Source of the DNA: Cutibacterium sp.
GTDB taxonomy: Bacteria > Actinomycetota > Actinomycetes > Propionibacteriales > Propionibacteriaceae
Length of the DNA: 64,000 nucleotides
NCBI RefSeq assembly: GCF_030525615.1
Contig: NZ_JAUNEJ010000005.1
Coordinates: forward strand, 77,359-141,358
Direction: 5' to 3'
Part shown: positions 19,467 through 27,200 of the stretch, in pieces
How the letters are laid out: every line of letters starts with the position of its first letter
How positions within the stretch are numbered: position 1 is the first letter of the stretch
Notes under the pieces: generated by a model
Seen by the model: the letters and a program-made list of their open reading frames with translations, nothing else
What the model was told of the DNA's origin: nothing
Database searches by the model: none
Translations under genes and position numbers: made by a program

Positions 19467-20687
19467 TTGGAGGGCAACTGTCGCCTTCTGGAGGACTACT
19501 ACGAGGGCGCAACCCACCTTGACGCGTTGGGGGTGTCCTTGCCGCCGAATGTGCGGCTGCTGGAGATGGTGGCACCGTTTCCTAAATTCGCCGTTGATGT
19601 GCTCACTGAGGCCCTTAACCCGGAAGGGTTTCTGCTCGCCGGAGATAAAGACATTCCGGCCCTGCTGCGCCGCTGGTGGCAGGCCAATAATCTTGATACC
19701 GCGATCAAGCTGGCTATCACCGAAGCGCTGGTTCAAGGTCAAGCGTTTCTTATTATCGGCTACGGCACCGAATCCACACCACGTATTACCGTGCACACGA
19801 AACGTGGCATGGCTGTCCACCGCGACCACATGGGGAATGTTGATGAGGCGCTGCGGGTCTACACCGTCGACGACATCACCTATGCGGCCCATTATCTGCC
19901 TGGCGAAACCCTTTACTATCGCCAAGACTCGGGGCTATGGAAACCCGTCGATGTGCAAACCCACCCCGGCCTAGACCGCCCCTTGGTGGTGCCCATCACC
20001 AACCGGCTTCGAATCGACGACGTGGACGGCCGCTCTGAGATTCTCGATGTGGTCACCATCTCTGACGCCGCCTCACGCACCCTGACCAATATGCAGGTCG
20101 CCCAAGAACTTCTTGCGATGCCGGTGCGCTACATTTTCAGCGACGGTATCGAATCACCGGCCACTTTAGAAGAGTCCCTCAAATCGTATTTCGGCCATTT
20201 CATTGCCGGACCTGACGGCGGGTCGGCAGGCCAAATACCGGGGGCCTCGCTGCAATCCTTTATTGACGCCTACAAACTGTATGCCCAAATCATTTCCTCG
20301 ATTACCGGCATCCCGCCGTCCATGTTGGGTATCGCCACCGACAATCCGGCATCGGCTGAGGCTATGCGTGTTGCTAAGGACCGGCTGATAGGCCGCGCCG
20401 AGGTGAAGCAGGATATGTTTGGTGACGCCATCGAAGACGCCGCGCGGCTGGCACTCGCCCTGTACGGACATGATGTGTCGGGGTTGGAAACGTTGGAGTT
20501 GTCGTGGCGTGACCCGGCGCTCACCTCGGCTTCAGCGAAGACCGCCTCGATGTTGCAGGCCCAGGCCCAGGGTGTGGTCTCTGCTGAGACAGCCCGCGAC
20601 TATCTACAACTCACCCCGGAGCAGAAGGCCCGCGAGAACGCCGCCGCCGACGAATTGGCTGCTTTCCGCGCCCAGTTGGGGGCGTGA
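19467..20687 (+). CDS. phage portal protein (element A), N-terminally truncated
   Basis: At least 406 residues from TTG 19467; the frame is open back into the IS, and in-frame sequence from CTAG 19452 reads LAKAQ before the TTG. It matches portals of siphophages of actinobacteria (SPP1-gp6 type): LEDYYEGATHLDALGVSLPP aligns with the YYDGHRALQDLGISMPP region of the element B portal, whose own N-terminus is about 40 residues longer before that point. The ring portal is the DNA entry gate of the capsid. Typical C-terminal segments (GIATDNPASAEAMRVAKDRL) are intact. The N-terminal loss coincides exactly with the IS. Confidence 0.85.
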   Translation: MEGNCRLLEDYYEGATHLDALGVSLPPNVRLLEMVAPFPKFAVDVLTEALNPEGFLLAGDKDIPALLRRWWQANNLDTAIKLAITEALVQGQAFLIIGYGTESTPRITVHTKRGMAVHRDHMGNVDEALRVYTVDDITYAAHYLPGETLYYRQDSGLWKPVDVQTHPGLDRPLVVPITNRLRIDDVDGRSEILDVVTISDAASRTLTNMQVAQELLAMPVRYIFSDGIESPATLEESLKSYFGHFIAGPDGGSAGQIPGASLQSFIDAYKLYAQIISSITGIPPSMLGIATDNPASAEAMRVAKDRLIGRAEVKQDMFGDAIEDAARLALALYGHDVSGLETLELSWRDPALTSASAKTASMLQAQAQGVVSAETARDYLQLTPEQKARENAAADELAAFRAQLGA

Positions 20688-22051
20688 TGGGTCTTGCCGC
20701 GCTCGTGTCGACGCTCAGCCAGATTATCGCCGCTCTCACCCCTCGTGTTGCCCGCCTCGTGTTGACCGCTTTCGCCCACCGCGACCCTGAGGGGGCATGG
20801 AAGGCGGTGGCCTCACAGGCCCTGACCGAGCAGGTGCGCCAAGCCCGCACCCAGGCATACCAGGCCGCCCGCGAGTTCATCATCACAGAATTCGCAGCAT
20901 CCGACCCCGCCCCGGGGGCTATGCCCTACATTCCGTCGGCGGCAGGCTATCCGCAACAGTCAGTGGATACCCTGCTTGAGGCTCACGCCACGAAAACACC
21001 CGAGGACGCCGCCGCCGCTATATCGGCAGCGCTAGCCTCCCATGTGCGCGACGCGGCCCGTCAAACCATCGAGCGCACCGCCGAAGACGGCCTCACCCCC
21101 GACCCGGGCGAACAGGCCGCCCGAACCCACCTCGACACCGACCAGTACACCTCACTAGTCGACCAGGTGGATTGGCAGGCCCTAGCCGACGAGATCGACC
21201 ACATCGACGCCGAAGCAGCCACACGGGCCGCCGAAGACACCCCCCACCTGGTGCGCGCCGCCTCATGGGCGCGAGTGTTGACCGGCCCCAACAACTGCCC
21301 CTTTTGTATCGTGGTGGCCTCGCGTGGCCCGGTCTATGGTTCAGCCGAAAAAGCCGGGGCGTTGACCGCCACGCCGAAACCGCCCGGGGTAGACACCCCG
21401 TCGAACCGGTTCCACACCGGCTGCGACTGCGCCGTAGTCCCCATCTACAACACCGCAACCTCGCCGTACCGGCAGCAGTGGGAAACCCTGGAGCGCTGGT
21501 ACCGTGACCAAATCGACGCCGCCGACCTCGACCGCATCCGATCCGACAATATCCCGATCGCCTCGGTGCGCCAGGCTCTCCAAGACGGACGCCGCCCCGA
21601 CATCCCCGACATCCGCGCCACCGACTACAACCTGCCCGACTTCACCGACAACAACCTGCACCACGTCCTCGATGGGGAACCGGACGGTCGTCGTGGCGGG
21701 CACCGCAGCGGAACAGGGCGGCCATATAAAACAGAGTTTCCGTCCGAATGGTCTGATGAGGATATCCGCGACGCCATCTCTCAAACCATGGCGGCACCAT
21801 CCAAGGTGGCCACCAAAGATGCCATGGTGTATTTCTACCGCGAGGTTAATGGCGTCATTGTTTGTTATCAGGCTAGACGGCATCAACGGACCGGCGAGCT
21901 GAGTTTCTACGCTGCCTACCCGTTCAACGGTAACGGTGTCGTTCGCAACGACAGAGACAAGGACACCCCAGGGGGCACCAAGCAAACCCCTATACCGCTA
22001 AACTGGAACGATGTCGACAAGAAACATAAACCCGCGAAGAAGAACAGCTAG
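20687..22051 (+). CDS. MuF-type minor head protein fused to EndoU-like nuclease toxin
   Basis: 454 residues. Residues 1 to about 270 are a minor head protein with the MuF-like Cys/His cluster (CPFCIVVASRG then FHTGCDCAVVP). The C-terminal 130 residues match the bacterial EndoU RNase domain used in polymorphic toxins: HHVLDG, GGHRSGTG, EFPSEWSDEDIRDAI, a NGVIVCYQ strand and the closing FYAAYPF. MuF fusions to toxins are a known class in temperate phages and may be packaged and delivered with DNA. The start overlaps the portal stop (TGATG). A small gene follows after nine bases and is the natural immunity candidate. The frame is intact. Confidence 0.8.
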   Translation: MGLAALVSTLSQIIAALTPRVARLVLTAFAHRDPEGAWKAVASQALTEQVRQARTQAYQAAREFIITEFAASDPAPGAMPYIPSAAGYPQQSVDTLLEAHATKTPEDAAAAISAALASHVRDAARQTIERTAEDGLTPDPGEQAARTHLDTDQYTSLVDQVDWQALADEIDHIDAEAATRAAEDTPHLVRAASWARVLTGPNNCPFCIVVASRGPVYGSAEKAGALTATPKPPGVDTPSNRFHTGCDCAVVPIYNTATSPYRQQWETLERWYRDQIDAADLDRIRSDNIPIASVRQALQDGRRPDIPDIRATDYNLPDFTDNNLHHVLDGEPDGRRGGHRSGTGRPYKTEFPSEWSDEDIRDAISQTMAAPSKVATKDAMVYFYREVNGVIVCYQARRHQRTGELSFYAAYPFNGNGVVRNDRDKDTPGGTKQTPIPLNWNDVDKKHKPAKKNS

Positions 22052-22060
22052 AATACCGGT

Positions 22061-22330
22061 ATGGCAGTAGCAGAGACGTGGGAATGGGTCGACGAAGCCG
22101 AGGCGCTCTTCTATGCCTTCAACGAGAAGCTCCCCGAAGAGAAGCAGATGGAGGATGTGCTCATAGATGTCGGTGAGGAATCCCTCGCGTTAGGCGGCGT
22201 GGCCTACTCGTACGAGGATCTTGCTATGACCCCTGATGCGGCCTTGATGGCCCGTCTCCATGCTCTCAACGAGAAGTACCCGTTTACCGACATGGTTGCT
22301 GTCGAGGAGCGATTGGCGGCGATCAGCTAG
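22061..22330 (+). CDS. candidate immunity protein for the element A EndoU toxin
   Basis: An 89-residue acidic protein with no recognised family. It begins nine bases after the toxin stop, precedes a terminator, and is absent as a family from ordinary phage head modules. Its position directly after a toxin-bearing gene is the classic immunity arrangement. It does not resemble the two immunity candidates in element B. The ribosome-binding site is weak. Function is inferred from context only. Confidence 0.6.
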   Translation: MAVAETWEWVDEAEALFYAFNEKLPEEKQMEDVLIDVGEESLALGGVAYSYEDLAMTPDAALMARLHALNEKYPFTDMVAVEERLAAIS

Positions 22331-22357
22331 CCCGCCTCGACAACCCGACCCGAGACC

Positions 22358-22387
22358 AACCCCGTGGGAAGTTCCTGCGGGGTTTTG
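22358..22387 (+). terminator. intrinsic terminator after the toxin-immunity pair
   Basis: Stem AACCCCG (22358-22364) with CGGGGTT (22378-22384), 13-base loop, then TTTTG. It separates the toxin/immunity genes from scaffold and capsid, so immunity may be set by upstream transcription. Confidence 0.65.
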
Positions 22388-22407
22388 TTATGCCCAGGAG
22401 GCACTCC

Positions 22408-22884
22408 ATGACTGACACCACAACTCATGACGCCCCGCCGTGGGGTTCTGATGACCAGTTCACCCCGCAACGGGCGTGGGACCTCATCCAAAACTTACGC
22501 GCCGACAACATGAAACTACGCGCCGCCCGTGACGAGGCCACCGCCCGCGCCGAAACCCTATCCCAGCAGTGGGAGTCTAAATATGACACGCTAGCCAAGC
22601 AGGCCAAGGTCGCCGATGACATGGTTGCCGAACTTGAAGGCAAATACTCCGACCTCGCGGCGCTGCGCGGTAAAGAAACCCTGCTTGCTGAGGCGGGGCT
22701 ACCCCGAGACCTTGCCGCCAACATCACCGGCGATGACGAAGACGCATGGAAAACCTCTGTGGAGCGTTTCGCCGCGCTTCGCACCCAGGCGGGCCAGGAG
22801 CGCCGCCCCGATCCGGCCCAGGCGGCCACCACCCCCACCCCCTCGCCCGACGACATGGCTAGGGACTTCTTCGGCCTGCACTAA
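22408..22884 (+). CDS. phage scaffolding protein (element A)
   Basis: 158 residues from ATG 22408, preceded by AGGAGG. Mostly helical and coiled-coil-forming (about residues 25-100), acidic, ending ARDFFGLH. Position between the MuF gene and the capsid gene, and this composition, fit a capsid assembly scaffold. No protease is visible, so the scaffold probably exits whole. Confidence 0.8.
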   Translation: MTDTTTHDAPPWGSDDQFTPQRAWDLIQNLRADNMKLRAARDEATARAETLSQQWESKYDTLAKQAKVADDMVAELEGKYSDLAALRGKETLLAEAGLPRDLAANITGDDEDAWKTSVERFAALRTQAGQERRPDPAQAATTPTPSPDDMARDFFGLH

Positions 22885-22912
22885 CAGGCCCCCATAGAAA
22901 GGAACAGCCGCC

Positions 22913-23860
22913 ATGGCTATTACCCTCGACGGACTCGACGTCACTTCGAAACTGCCCACTGATTGGGCCGATACTATGCTGCGCCAAGCCTTCCAAAACT
23001 CGGTTGTTGGCCAGCTGTCAGCAGCTGAGCCTATCCCCACCAACGGCAAAATCATCCCCATCTATGAGGGCGGCTTCGAGGTGGGCTACACCAAGGAGCT
23101 GGGCCGTAAACCGGTATCTGATGTGAAGGTGAGCACCAAAGCCATCACCCCGCACAAGTTCGCCGGAATCATCGTCGTCTCCAAAGAAGCAGCACGAGCC
23201 AACCCGGGCCGTCTACTCGAGATCATGCAAGCCGACATGCGTAACGCGGTCCAACGCCAGCTGGATTTAGCAGTGTTGCATGGTATTTCCGCCACCGGCG
23301 GCGCCACCATCCCCGACGCCACCTACATCAACCAAACCACCAACACCGTCAAACTCGACGCGTCCAAGGATTTGGTGCCCCAATTCTTGGCAGGCTACGA
23401 CCTGGTGGCCTCCGGTGACGGGGAGTATGACCCCAACGGGTACGCCTTCGATTCACGAATGCGCACCCGCGTCGCGTTGGCCTCCCAGCAAATGCTGACG
23501 ATCCCCGGAGCCTCCACCCCGATGCCGAATCTGGCTGTGACCACGGGCACGCTGGGTGGGTTGCCGGTGGCCTACGGGCGCACGGTGGGACGTCGTTTCG
23601 CCGGTGACGCCAAAGGCAACGGGGTCGTCGGTGTTGTTGGTGACTGGTCAAAGCTGCGCTGGGGCTATTCATCAAATCTGGAGCTGACCCGCTCCGATCA
23701 GGCATCCATTGTCGACGCGAAGGGCCAGACGATCAACACCTTCCAGGACAACGCGATCGCCTACCGGGTGGAGTTCGAGGCCGGTTGGTATGTCGACCCC
23801 TCAGCGTTCGCCACCTTCACGAACACCACCCAGCCCGCCGGGGATGAGGGTGACCAGTGA
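22913..23860 (+). CDS. phage major capsid protein, HK97-like fold (element A)
   Basis: 315 residues. Typical HK97-fold features: an N-terminal arm, E-loop region (YEGGFEVGYTKELGRKPVSDVK), P-domain helix (LLEIMQADMRNAVQRQLDLAVLHG), and the closing QDNAIAYRVEFEAGWYV segment seen in actinophage capsids. RBS GAAAGGA upstream. It is the last intact structural gene of element A; connectors that follow the capsid in element B are missing. Confidence 0.88.
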   Translation: MAITLDGLDVTSKLPTDWADTMLRQAFQNSVVGQLSAAEPIPTNGKIIPIYEGGFEVGYTKELGRKPVSDVKVSTKAITPHKFAGIIVVSKEAARANPGRLLEIMQADMRNAVQRQLDLAVLHGISATGGATIPDATYINQTTNTVKLDASKDLVPQFLAGYDLVASGDGEYDPNGYAFDSRMRTRVALASQQMLTIPGASTPMPNLAVTTGTLGGLPVAYGRTVGRRFAGDAKGNGVVGVVGDWSKLRWGYSSNLELTRSDQASIVDAKGQTINTFQDNAIAYRVEFEAGWYVDPSAFATFTNTTQPAGDEGDQ

Positions 23861-24060
23861 GGTTTCGACATGTGGTCACCGGGGTTGTGGTGTGTACCGA
23901 CCATGACCCCGGCGGCCTGGCCGAGCCTGTTGATGATCCGGCCACTGAAGAGACAGCGAGCGAGGATCAGCCCCGCGTCATGCCCAGGCCTAGCCGCCTC
24001 CGCCCCTGGGACCCCCTGCCACCTGGCAGGGGGTACTTTTTTCATGCCCACCTACCTTGA
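23857..24060 (+). CDS. short post-capsid ORF, probably a fused remnant
   Basis: 67 residues starting at GTG 23857, overlapping the capsid stop (GTGA). The first 15 residues (RFRHVVTGVVVCTDHD) align with the small post-capsid protein of element B (35953-36090). The 3' part reads through the terminator at 24012-24042, which a real gene would not do, so the original gene probably lost its end in the deletion that removed the connector genes. Confidence 0.5.
   Translation: MRFRHVVTGVVVCTDHDPGGLAEPVDDPATEETASEDQPRVMPRPSRLRPWDPLPPGRGYFFHAHLP
24012..24042 (+). terminator. intrinsic terminator at the right end of element A
   Basis: Nine-base perfect stem CCCCCTGCC / GGCAGGGGG with loop ACCT, followed by TACTTTTTT. 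Element B ends with a related GGCAGGGGGTCCTTTTT tail (38194-38210), so both elements share their right-end terminator. Confidence 0.85.
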
Positions 24061-24110
24061 CCGCACATTGTCCCAGACCGTCCCGCGGTGGCTACAAGCC
24101 CTCGGTTAGT

Positions 24111-24150
24111 TCTCACGACTTCTCACGGAATCTCTCACGATTTCTCACAC
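24111..24150. repeat. four phased TCTCACG(A/G) repeats
   Basis: Copies begin at 24111, 24121, 24133 and 24143, so successive starts are 10, 12 and 10 bases apart, close to one helical turn. Three match TCTCACGA/G and the last is TCTCACAC. They lie about 280 bases from the att core. Such phasing fits protein binding on one DNA face, for example recombinase or excisionase arm sites. The stretch 24061-24489 holds no convincing gene. Confidence 0.55.
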
Positions 24151-24309
24151 GACTGTGAGTCTGTTAGTTCGCGACTGTCCGCACTATGGCGATCAGCAGA
24201 GAACGGCATGAACGTCATTGAAGCCACTCTCTCTTGTAAGGCGGATCTCAGTACATTTTCAGTACAGTCCCCAGCAGACAGGCCGACTGAAACACGTAGC
24301 CAAAAACCA

Positions 24310-24337
24310 TACCCGGTATAGTAACTTAGCGTTACTT
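24310..24337. repeat. att-arm sequence, copy 1
   Basis: Contains TACCCGGTATAG followed by TAGCGT. A diverged copy lies at 38339-38366. The first copy starts 121 bases before the att core at 24431 and the second 120 bases before the core at 38459, so spacing is conserved. Confidence 0.6.
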
Positions 24338-24430
24338 GAGACCGCTTAAATCCATTTTCGATTACTTAGATCCGCAATCACAACAGCCTCCTGGCCAGGC
24401 CTAACGACGCCAAAACGGCTCTGAGGAGGC

Positions 24431-24470
24431 AGTCGGGGCGACAGGACTCGAACGTGCGGTCTCCTGCTCC
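24431..24470. repeat. attachment site copy: tRNA-Pro 3' fragment
   Basis: Forty bases identical to 38459-38498 except one position (24454 G versus 38482 C). They cover the T-arm, variable loop and part of the anticodon stem of tRNA-Pro on the minus strand. This is the left boundary of element B and the right boundary of element A. It is not a functional tRNA because the 5' half is missing. Confidence 0.88.
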
Positions 24471-24489
24471 ACACCCAGGAGGTAGCGGC

Positions 24490-25289
24490 ATGAAAGGCAT
24501 TGCCCAATTCCACAACAGCCAGTTCGGCACGATCCGCACCATCGAGCAGGACGGGCGTGTCCTGTTCTGCGGCCGCGACGTTGCCACCGCCCTCGGCTAT
24601 GAGAATCCAGCCAAGGCAGTCCGCGACCATGCTCGTCAGGATGGGGGTCCGATTCGTTACCCCATCGTCGACTCCCTCGGCCGTACCCAACAGGCCATCT
24701 TCATCACCGAGGGCGATCTGTACCGCTTGATCGCCTCATCGAAGCTTCCGGCGGCCCAGGCCTTCGAGTCGTGGATTTTCGACGAGGTCCTCCCTTTGAT
24801 CCGCAAGCATGGCGGCTACCTCACACCCGATATGACCGAGCGGGTGTTGTCTGACCCGGACACGATTATTCGGCTGGCCACCGATTTAAAGGCGGCCCGC
24901 GCTCAGGCTGCCGAGCTGGAAGCCCAGGGTGAAGCAGACCGCCCGAAGGTGCTGTTTGCTGATTCTGTTGCCGCATCTCAAACCTCGATCCTCGTGGGGG
25001 ACCTGGCGAAGATTCTGCGCGGCAACGGCGTTCAGATTGGCGGGCAGCGCCTGTTTGCGTGGCTGCGAGACAACGGCTTCCTGATCCGCCAAAAAGGGAC
25101 GGCGTGGAATATGCCCACCCAAAAAGCCATGGAGTTGCGGCTGTTTGAGGTCAAAGAAACCGCTGTGACTCATTCGGATGGCCACGTCACCATCTCAAAA
25201 ACACCGAAAGTCACCGGCAAGGGGCAGGCTACTTCGTGGACCGGTTCTTGTCGGGCCGTTTCAACGCAGCTGAGGAGGTGTCGGCATGA
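24490..25289 (+). pseudogene. phage antirepressor (Bro-N plus KilAC), one frameshift
   Basis: The N-terminal Bro-N domain (FCGRDVATALGYENPAKAV) and C-terminal antirepressor/KilAC domain (RLFAWLRDNGFLIRQKGTAWNMPTQ split over the usual positions) are clear. After KVTGKGQ the frame shifts by one base near 25226; the alternative frame continues with YFVDRFLSGRFNAAEEV, the normal family ending, to TGA at 25287-25289. The unshifted frame instead runs on to 25413 with non-native sequence. Only the last 21 residues are affected, so partial activity is possible. Such proteins oppose a phage repressor. It begins 20 bases after the att copy. Confidence 0.82.
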
Positions 25290-25318
25290 GTATTGCCACG
25301 TATTGCACGTCGCTGAGC

Positions 25319-25639
25319 TCAGGCCGAGGCCAAGTACTGCGCGAGCGCGGCGCGGAGCACGTCGGAGCGACGGAGCCCTTGCCGAGCGGCCAGCGCGTCG
25401 ACTTGGTTGCTGACGTCTTCGGGTACACAGAATGCAAGCCTTACCGACGGGTCTCCAGCAGGGTCGAGGCTGGGGCGTCCACCACGGCCTTCGAGTTCCT
25501 CACCCCATTCGTGTACGAGCTCGTTGGTGACGCGGGTGCCGCCAGGCAGGCGCACATCCTCGATGTCAAGGTCAATGTCCCCGCCGTCGATAACCTCGAC
25601 GCGCCTGTCTCCCAGGTTGATGGTCACAGTCTTGCTCAT
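25319..25639 (-). CDS. ribbon-helix-helix antitoxin-like protein 2
   Basis: 106 residues. A beta-rich N-terminus (IDLDIEDVRLPGGTRVT) is followed by an Arg/Gly linker with GRPSL and a C-terminal RHH fold (VRLAFCVPEDVSNQVDALAARQGLRRSDVLRAALAQYL). It overlaps the preceding related gene by ATGA and ends a three-gene minus-strand operon. It is a paralog of the 25636-25944 product; having two such antitoxin-like genes behind one toxin-like gene is unusual. Confidence 0.7.
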   Translation of the reverse strand: MSKTVTINLGDRRVEVIDGGDIDLDIEDVRLPGGTRVTNELVHEWGEELEGRGGRPSLDPAGDPSVRLAFCVPEDVSNQVDALAARQGLRRSDVLRAALAQYLASA

Positions 25640-25944
25640 GATGAGAGGGCAGCCTCGAGAGCTTCGCGCACAATCACAGAGCGCCGCTTCCCAGTGCGCG
25701 CAGCTTCGCAGTCGAGCTTGGCATTGAGTTCTTGGGGGAGCCGCACGGTTACCGACGGGGAATGTACGCCGGGGCCACTGAGCGACGGTCTGCCTGCACG
25801 GCGGACTTCAGCGGCTGCCTCGACAAGCTCGTTGACTACGGTGTCGGTAAGACGCCGTCCAGTGCTGGTACGCACATCGTCGGCTTCAAGGTCAACGTCG
25901 GCTCCGATTGGCGTATCTACGGTGATTGCGGGTACAGCTCGCAT
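25636..25944 (-). CDS. ribbon-helix-helix antitoxin-like protein 1
   Basis: 102 residues with the same layout as its neighbour: N-terminal DVDLEADDVR, GRPSL linker, and RHH segment VTVRLPQELNAKLDCEAARTGKRRSVIV. It starts one base after the toxin-like gene's stop codon region, so the two are translationally coupled. It likely binds the toxin with its N-terminal half and DNA with its RHH half, repressing the operon. Confidence 0.72.
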   Translation of the reverse strand: MRAVPAITVDTPIGADVDLEADDVRTSTGRRLTDTVVNELVEAAAEVRRAGRPSLSGPGVHSPSVTVRLPQELNAKLDCEAARTGKRRSVIVREALEAALSS

Positions 25945-25945
25945 G

Positions 25946-26170
25946 TCAGCGTCCTCTCAGCGCGGTTGGCATGGCGTGGATGACCAGAAGTCCGTAGGGG
26001 ATTTCGACGGCGATGATCTCAAGTTCGAGGCTGCGGTCGTCGGCTCCGATGTACAACCATCCTTGATCTCCACGTGCGGTGACAATCGGGGTGGGTTCAG
26101 TAGTGGCGACAACGTAGCGCACGTGAGCCTTACCGACCCGGTGTTTGCGTGCCGCCTGCGTGAACCTCAA
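25946..26170 (-). CDS. toxin-like partner of the RHH proteins
   Basis: 74 residues starting MRFTQAARKHRVGKAHV, with RYVVATTEPTP, WLYIGADDRSLELEIIAVE and the ending LLVIHAMPTALR. This pattern is a compact BrnT/DUF4258-like protein that in actinobacteria is commonly encoded next to an RHH antitoxin. An RNase role is assumed from that pairing, not shown. It is first in the operon, directly downstream of a strong inverted repeat. Confidence 0.62.
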   Translation of the reverse strand: MRFTQAARKHRVGKAHVRYVVATTEPTPIVTARGDQGWLYIGADDRSLELEIIAVEIPYGLLVIHAMPTALRGR

Positions 26171-26181
26171 CTCGACGACTT

Positions 26182-26221
26182 AATTGTGTCACACACATCA
26201 CGTGTTGTGCAAGACACAATT
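26182..26221. promoter_or_regulatory. inverted-repeat operator of the RHH/toxin operon
   Basis: Perfect 9-base arms AATTGTGTC (26182-26190) and GACACAATT (26213-26221), with a smaller palindrome around CACGTG (26200-26205) between them. It sits 12 bases upstream of the toxin-like start, where an autoregulatory RHH complex would bind. Confidence 0.65.
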
Positions 26222-26279
26222 GCGGGTGGCGATGACTCCACCACAGGCAGTGGCCGCATGACTTGTAAACTCAGGAGTA

Positions 26280-26456
26280 ATGAACGTGTCCGAGAAACAG
26301 GCTCGCGAACTACTGGCAGCGGTCAAGAAGGTCAGCGAGAAACCACGCCATGATCCTCATCGAAACCGTCTACCTGATCCGCTTACTGCGGTCGCTGTGT
26401 CCAGCCCAAGCCATCGACGAGCACACCGCAGAAGCCTGGCAGCCAGTCCTGGATGA
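26280..26456 (+). CDS. small ORF before the loader-like gene
   Basis: 58 residues (MNVSEKQARELLAAVKKVSEKPRHD...) with AGGAG at the right distance before ATG 26280. It overlaps the next gene by about 105 bases in another frame, so it may instead be a leader whose in-frame 3' part is noise. No family is recognised. Confidence 0.35.
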   Translation: MNVSEKQARELLAAVKKVSEKPRHDPHRNRLPDPLTAVAVSSPSHRRAHRRSLAASPG

Positions 26457-26727
26457 CATCGACCCCGTAGACGCCATCAAAGCCGTCTACGCCATCGCTA
26501 AAAACCACGACTCCAGGCCGCTATTTATCGACCCCCGACAAATCCTCAACCAAGTACGCGCCACAAAAGCCGACTACTACGAACGCCACCCGCCCGAAAC
26601 ACCACCACCCGAAGGCCCGAAACAATACCTAGAATGGGTCAGGGGAAACAGGATGAAAAAGAACACGGGAACTGGTAATGTTCTACCTAGAAAACACCAC
26701 GGCTACAACGCCATCGATAGGCGATAG
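26350..26727 (+). CDS. phage replication loader-like protein
   Basis: 125 residues. The N-terminal pattern LIRLLRSLCPAQAIDEHTAEAWQPVLDDIDPVDAIKAVYAIAKNH resembles the N-terminal domain of small actinophage replisome organisers or helicase loaders, followed by FIDPRQILNQVRATKAD and a Pro/Glu-rich linker. No ATPase or DNA-binding domain follows, so it is either a minimal form or truncated. In a satellite-like element it would be the best candidate for a replication function. Assignment is by pattern only. Confidence 0.5.
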   Translation: MILIETVYLIRLLRSLCPAQAIDEHTAEAWQPVLDDIDPVDAIKAVYAIAKNHDSRPLFIDPRQILNQVRATKADYYERHPPETPPPEGPKQYLEWVRGNRMKKNTGTGNVLPRKHHGYNAIDRR

Positions 26728-26736
26728 GGGGACGTT

Positions 26737-26823
26737 GTGAAAACTCTGCCAATGCTATTTCCGCATTTCGGCGCGAAACACAAAACGGCACCACTGGCAT
26801 GGCAGGCACTAGCCGGAGCTTGA
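26737..26823 (+). CDS. 28-residue ORF, possible methylase N-terminal stub
   Basis: GTG 26737 follows a GGGGG tract and encodes MKTLPMLFPHFGAKHKTAPL.... The FPHFGAKHKTAPL stretch is reminiscent of the start of D12-class DNA adenine methylases, but nothing further follows. Probably a truncated remnant. Confidence 0.3.
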   Translation: MKTLPMLFPHFGAKHKTAPLAWQALAGA

Positions 26824-26831
26824 TGGCTGCA

Positions 26832-27200
26832 CTATTGAACGAGCTGTGCGACCCGCTGGTAGGAGACCCCCATGATCCGGGCGGCGTCCCGGTACGAAAT
26901 CCCCGCGCCCACCAGGGACTTGGCCGCACGGCGAAGCGCCGCCGCCGAGGCAGCATTCGCTCGGTCAGCCTCGGCCCGGAATCGCTCAGCCTCCCTCATC
27001 GCCTGGTCGTAACTGGCTGGAGTGACCACGTGAAGCTCCATCGTCACCTGGTCCTCATCCACCCCAGCCAGGTAAGCCACAGCCTCGCGCATCTCGTCAT
27101 CGACAGCAGCCAGGGTCCGCACTTGGCTCACTGCCCCGTTTTCAGACTCAAGGACCCATACCCCATTGCCGCGCTCTGCGGTCACCGTGACGGTTATCAT
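26832..27200 (-). CDS. HicB-like antitoxin
   Basis: 122 residues from ATG 27200. The N-terminal HicB-like partial RNase H fold (ITVTAERGNGVWVLESENGAVSQ), a charged helix, and a C-terminal helix-turn-helix (GISYRDAARIMGVSYQRVAQLV) are visible. Its start overlaps the upstream gene's stop (TGATG), so the pair is coupled. It is probably the neutralising and DNA-binding half of a HicAB-type system. Confidence 0.7.
   Translation of the reverse strand: MITVTVTAERGNGVWVLESENGAVSQVRTLAAVDDEMREAVAYLAGVDEDQVTMELHVVTPASYDQAMREAERFRAEADRANAASAAALRRAAKSLVGAGISYRDAARIMGVSYQRVAQLVQ

Larger units (their letters stand above)
19452..24470 (+). mobile_element. Element A: remnant of a phage-derived element, head module only
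   Basis: It runs from the IS junction to the tRNA-Pro-derived att copy. It holds a truncated portal, MuF-EndoU protein, immunity candidate, scaffold, capsid, a short downstream ORF, a terminator and an att arm. Left-side functions (integrase, terminase, regulators) are missing, most simply explained by an IS-mediated deletion. Gene order matches element B to its right, but proteins are only distantly similar, so it is a relative rather than a recent duplicate. Confidence 0.7.

Noticed and set aside
24431..24470. Second tRNA-Pro gene
   Set aside because: Only the 3' half is present; there is no acceptor 5' strand or D-arm, so it is an att copy.
25286..26353. Plus-strand open frame of 355 codons opposite the RHH/toxin operon
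   Set aside because: It mirrors three tightly coupled minus-strand genes with recognisable folds; no protein similarity on the plus strand.
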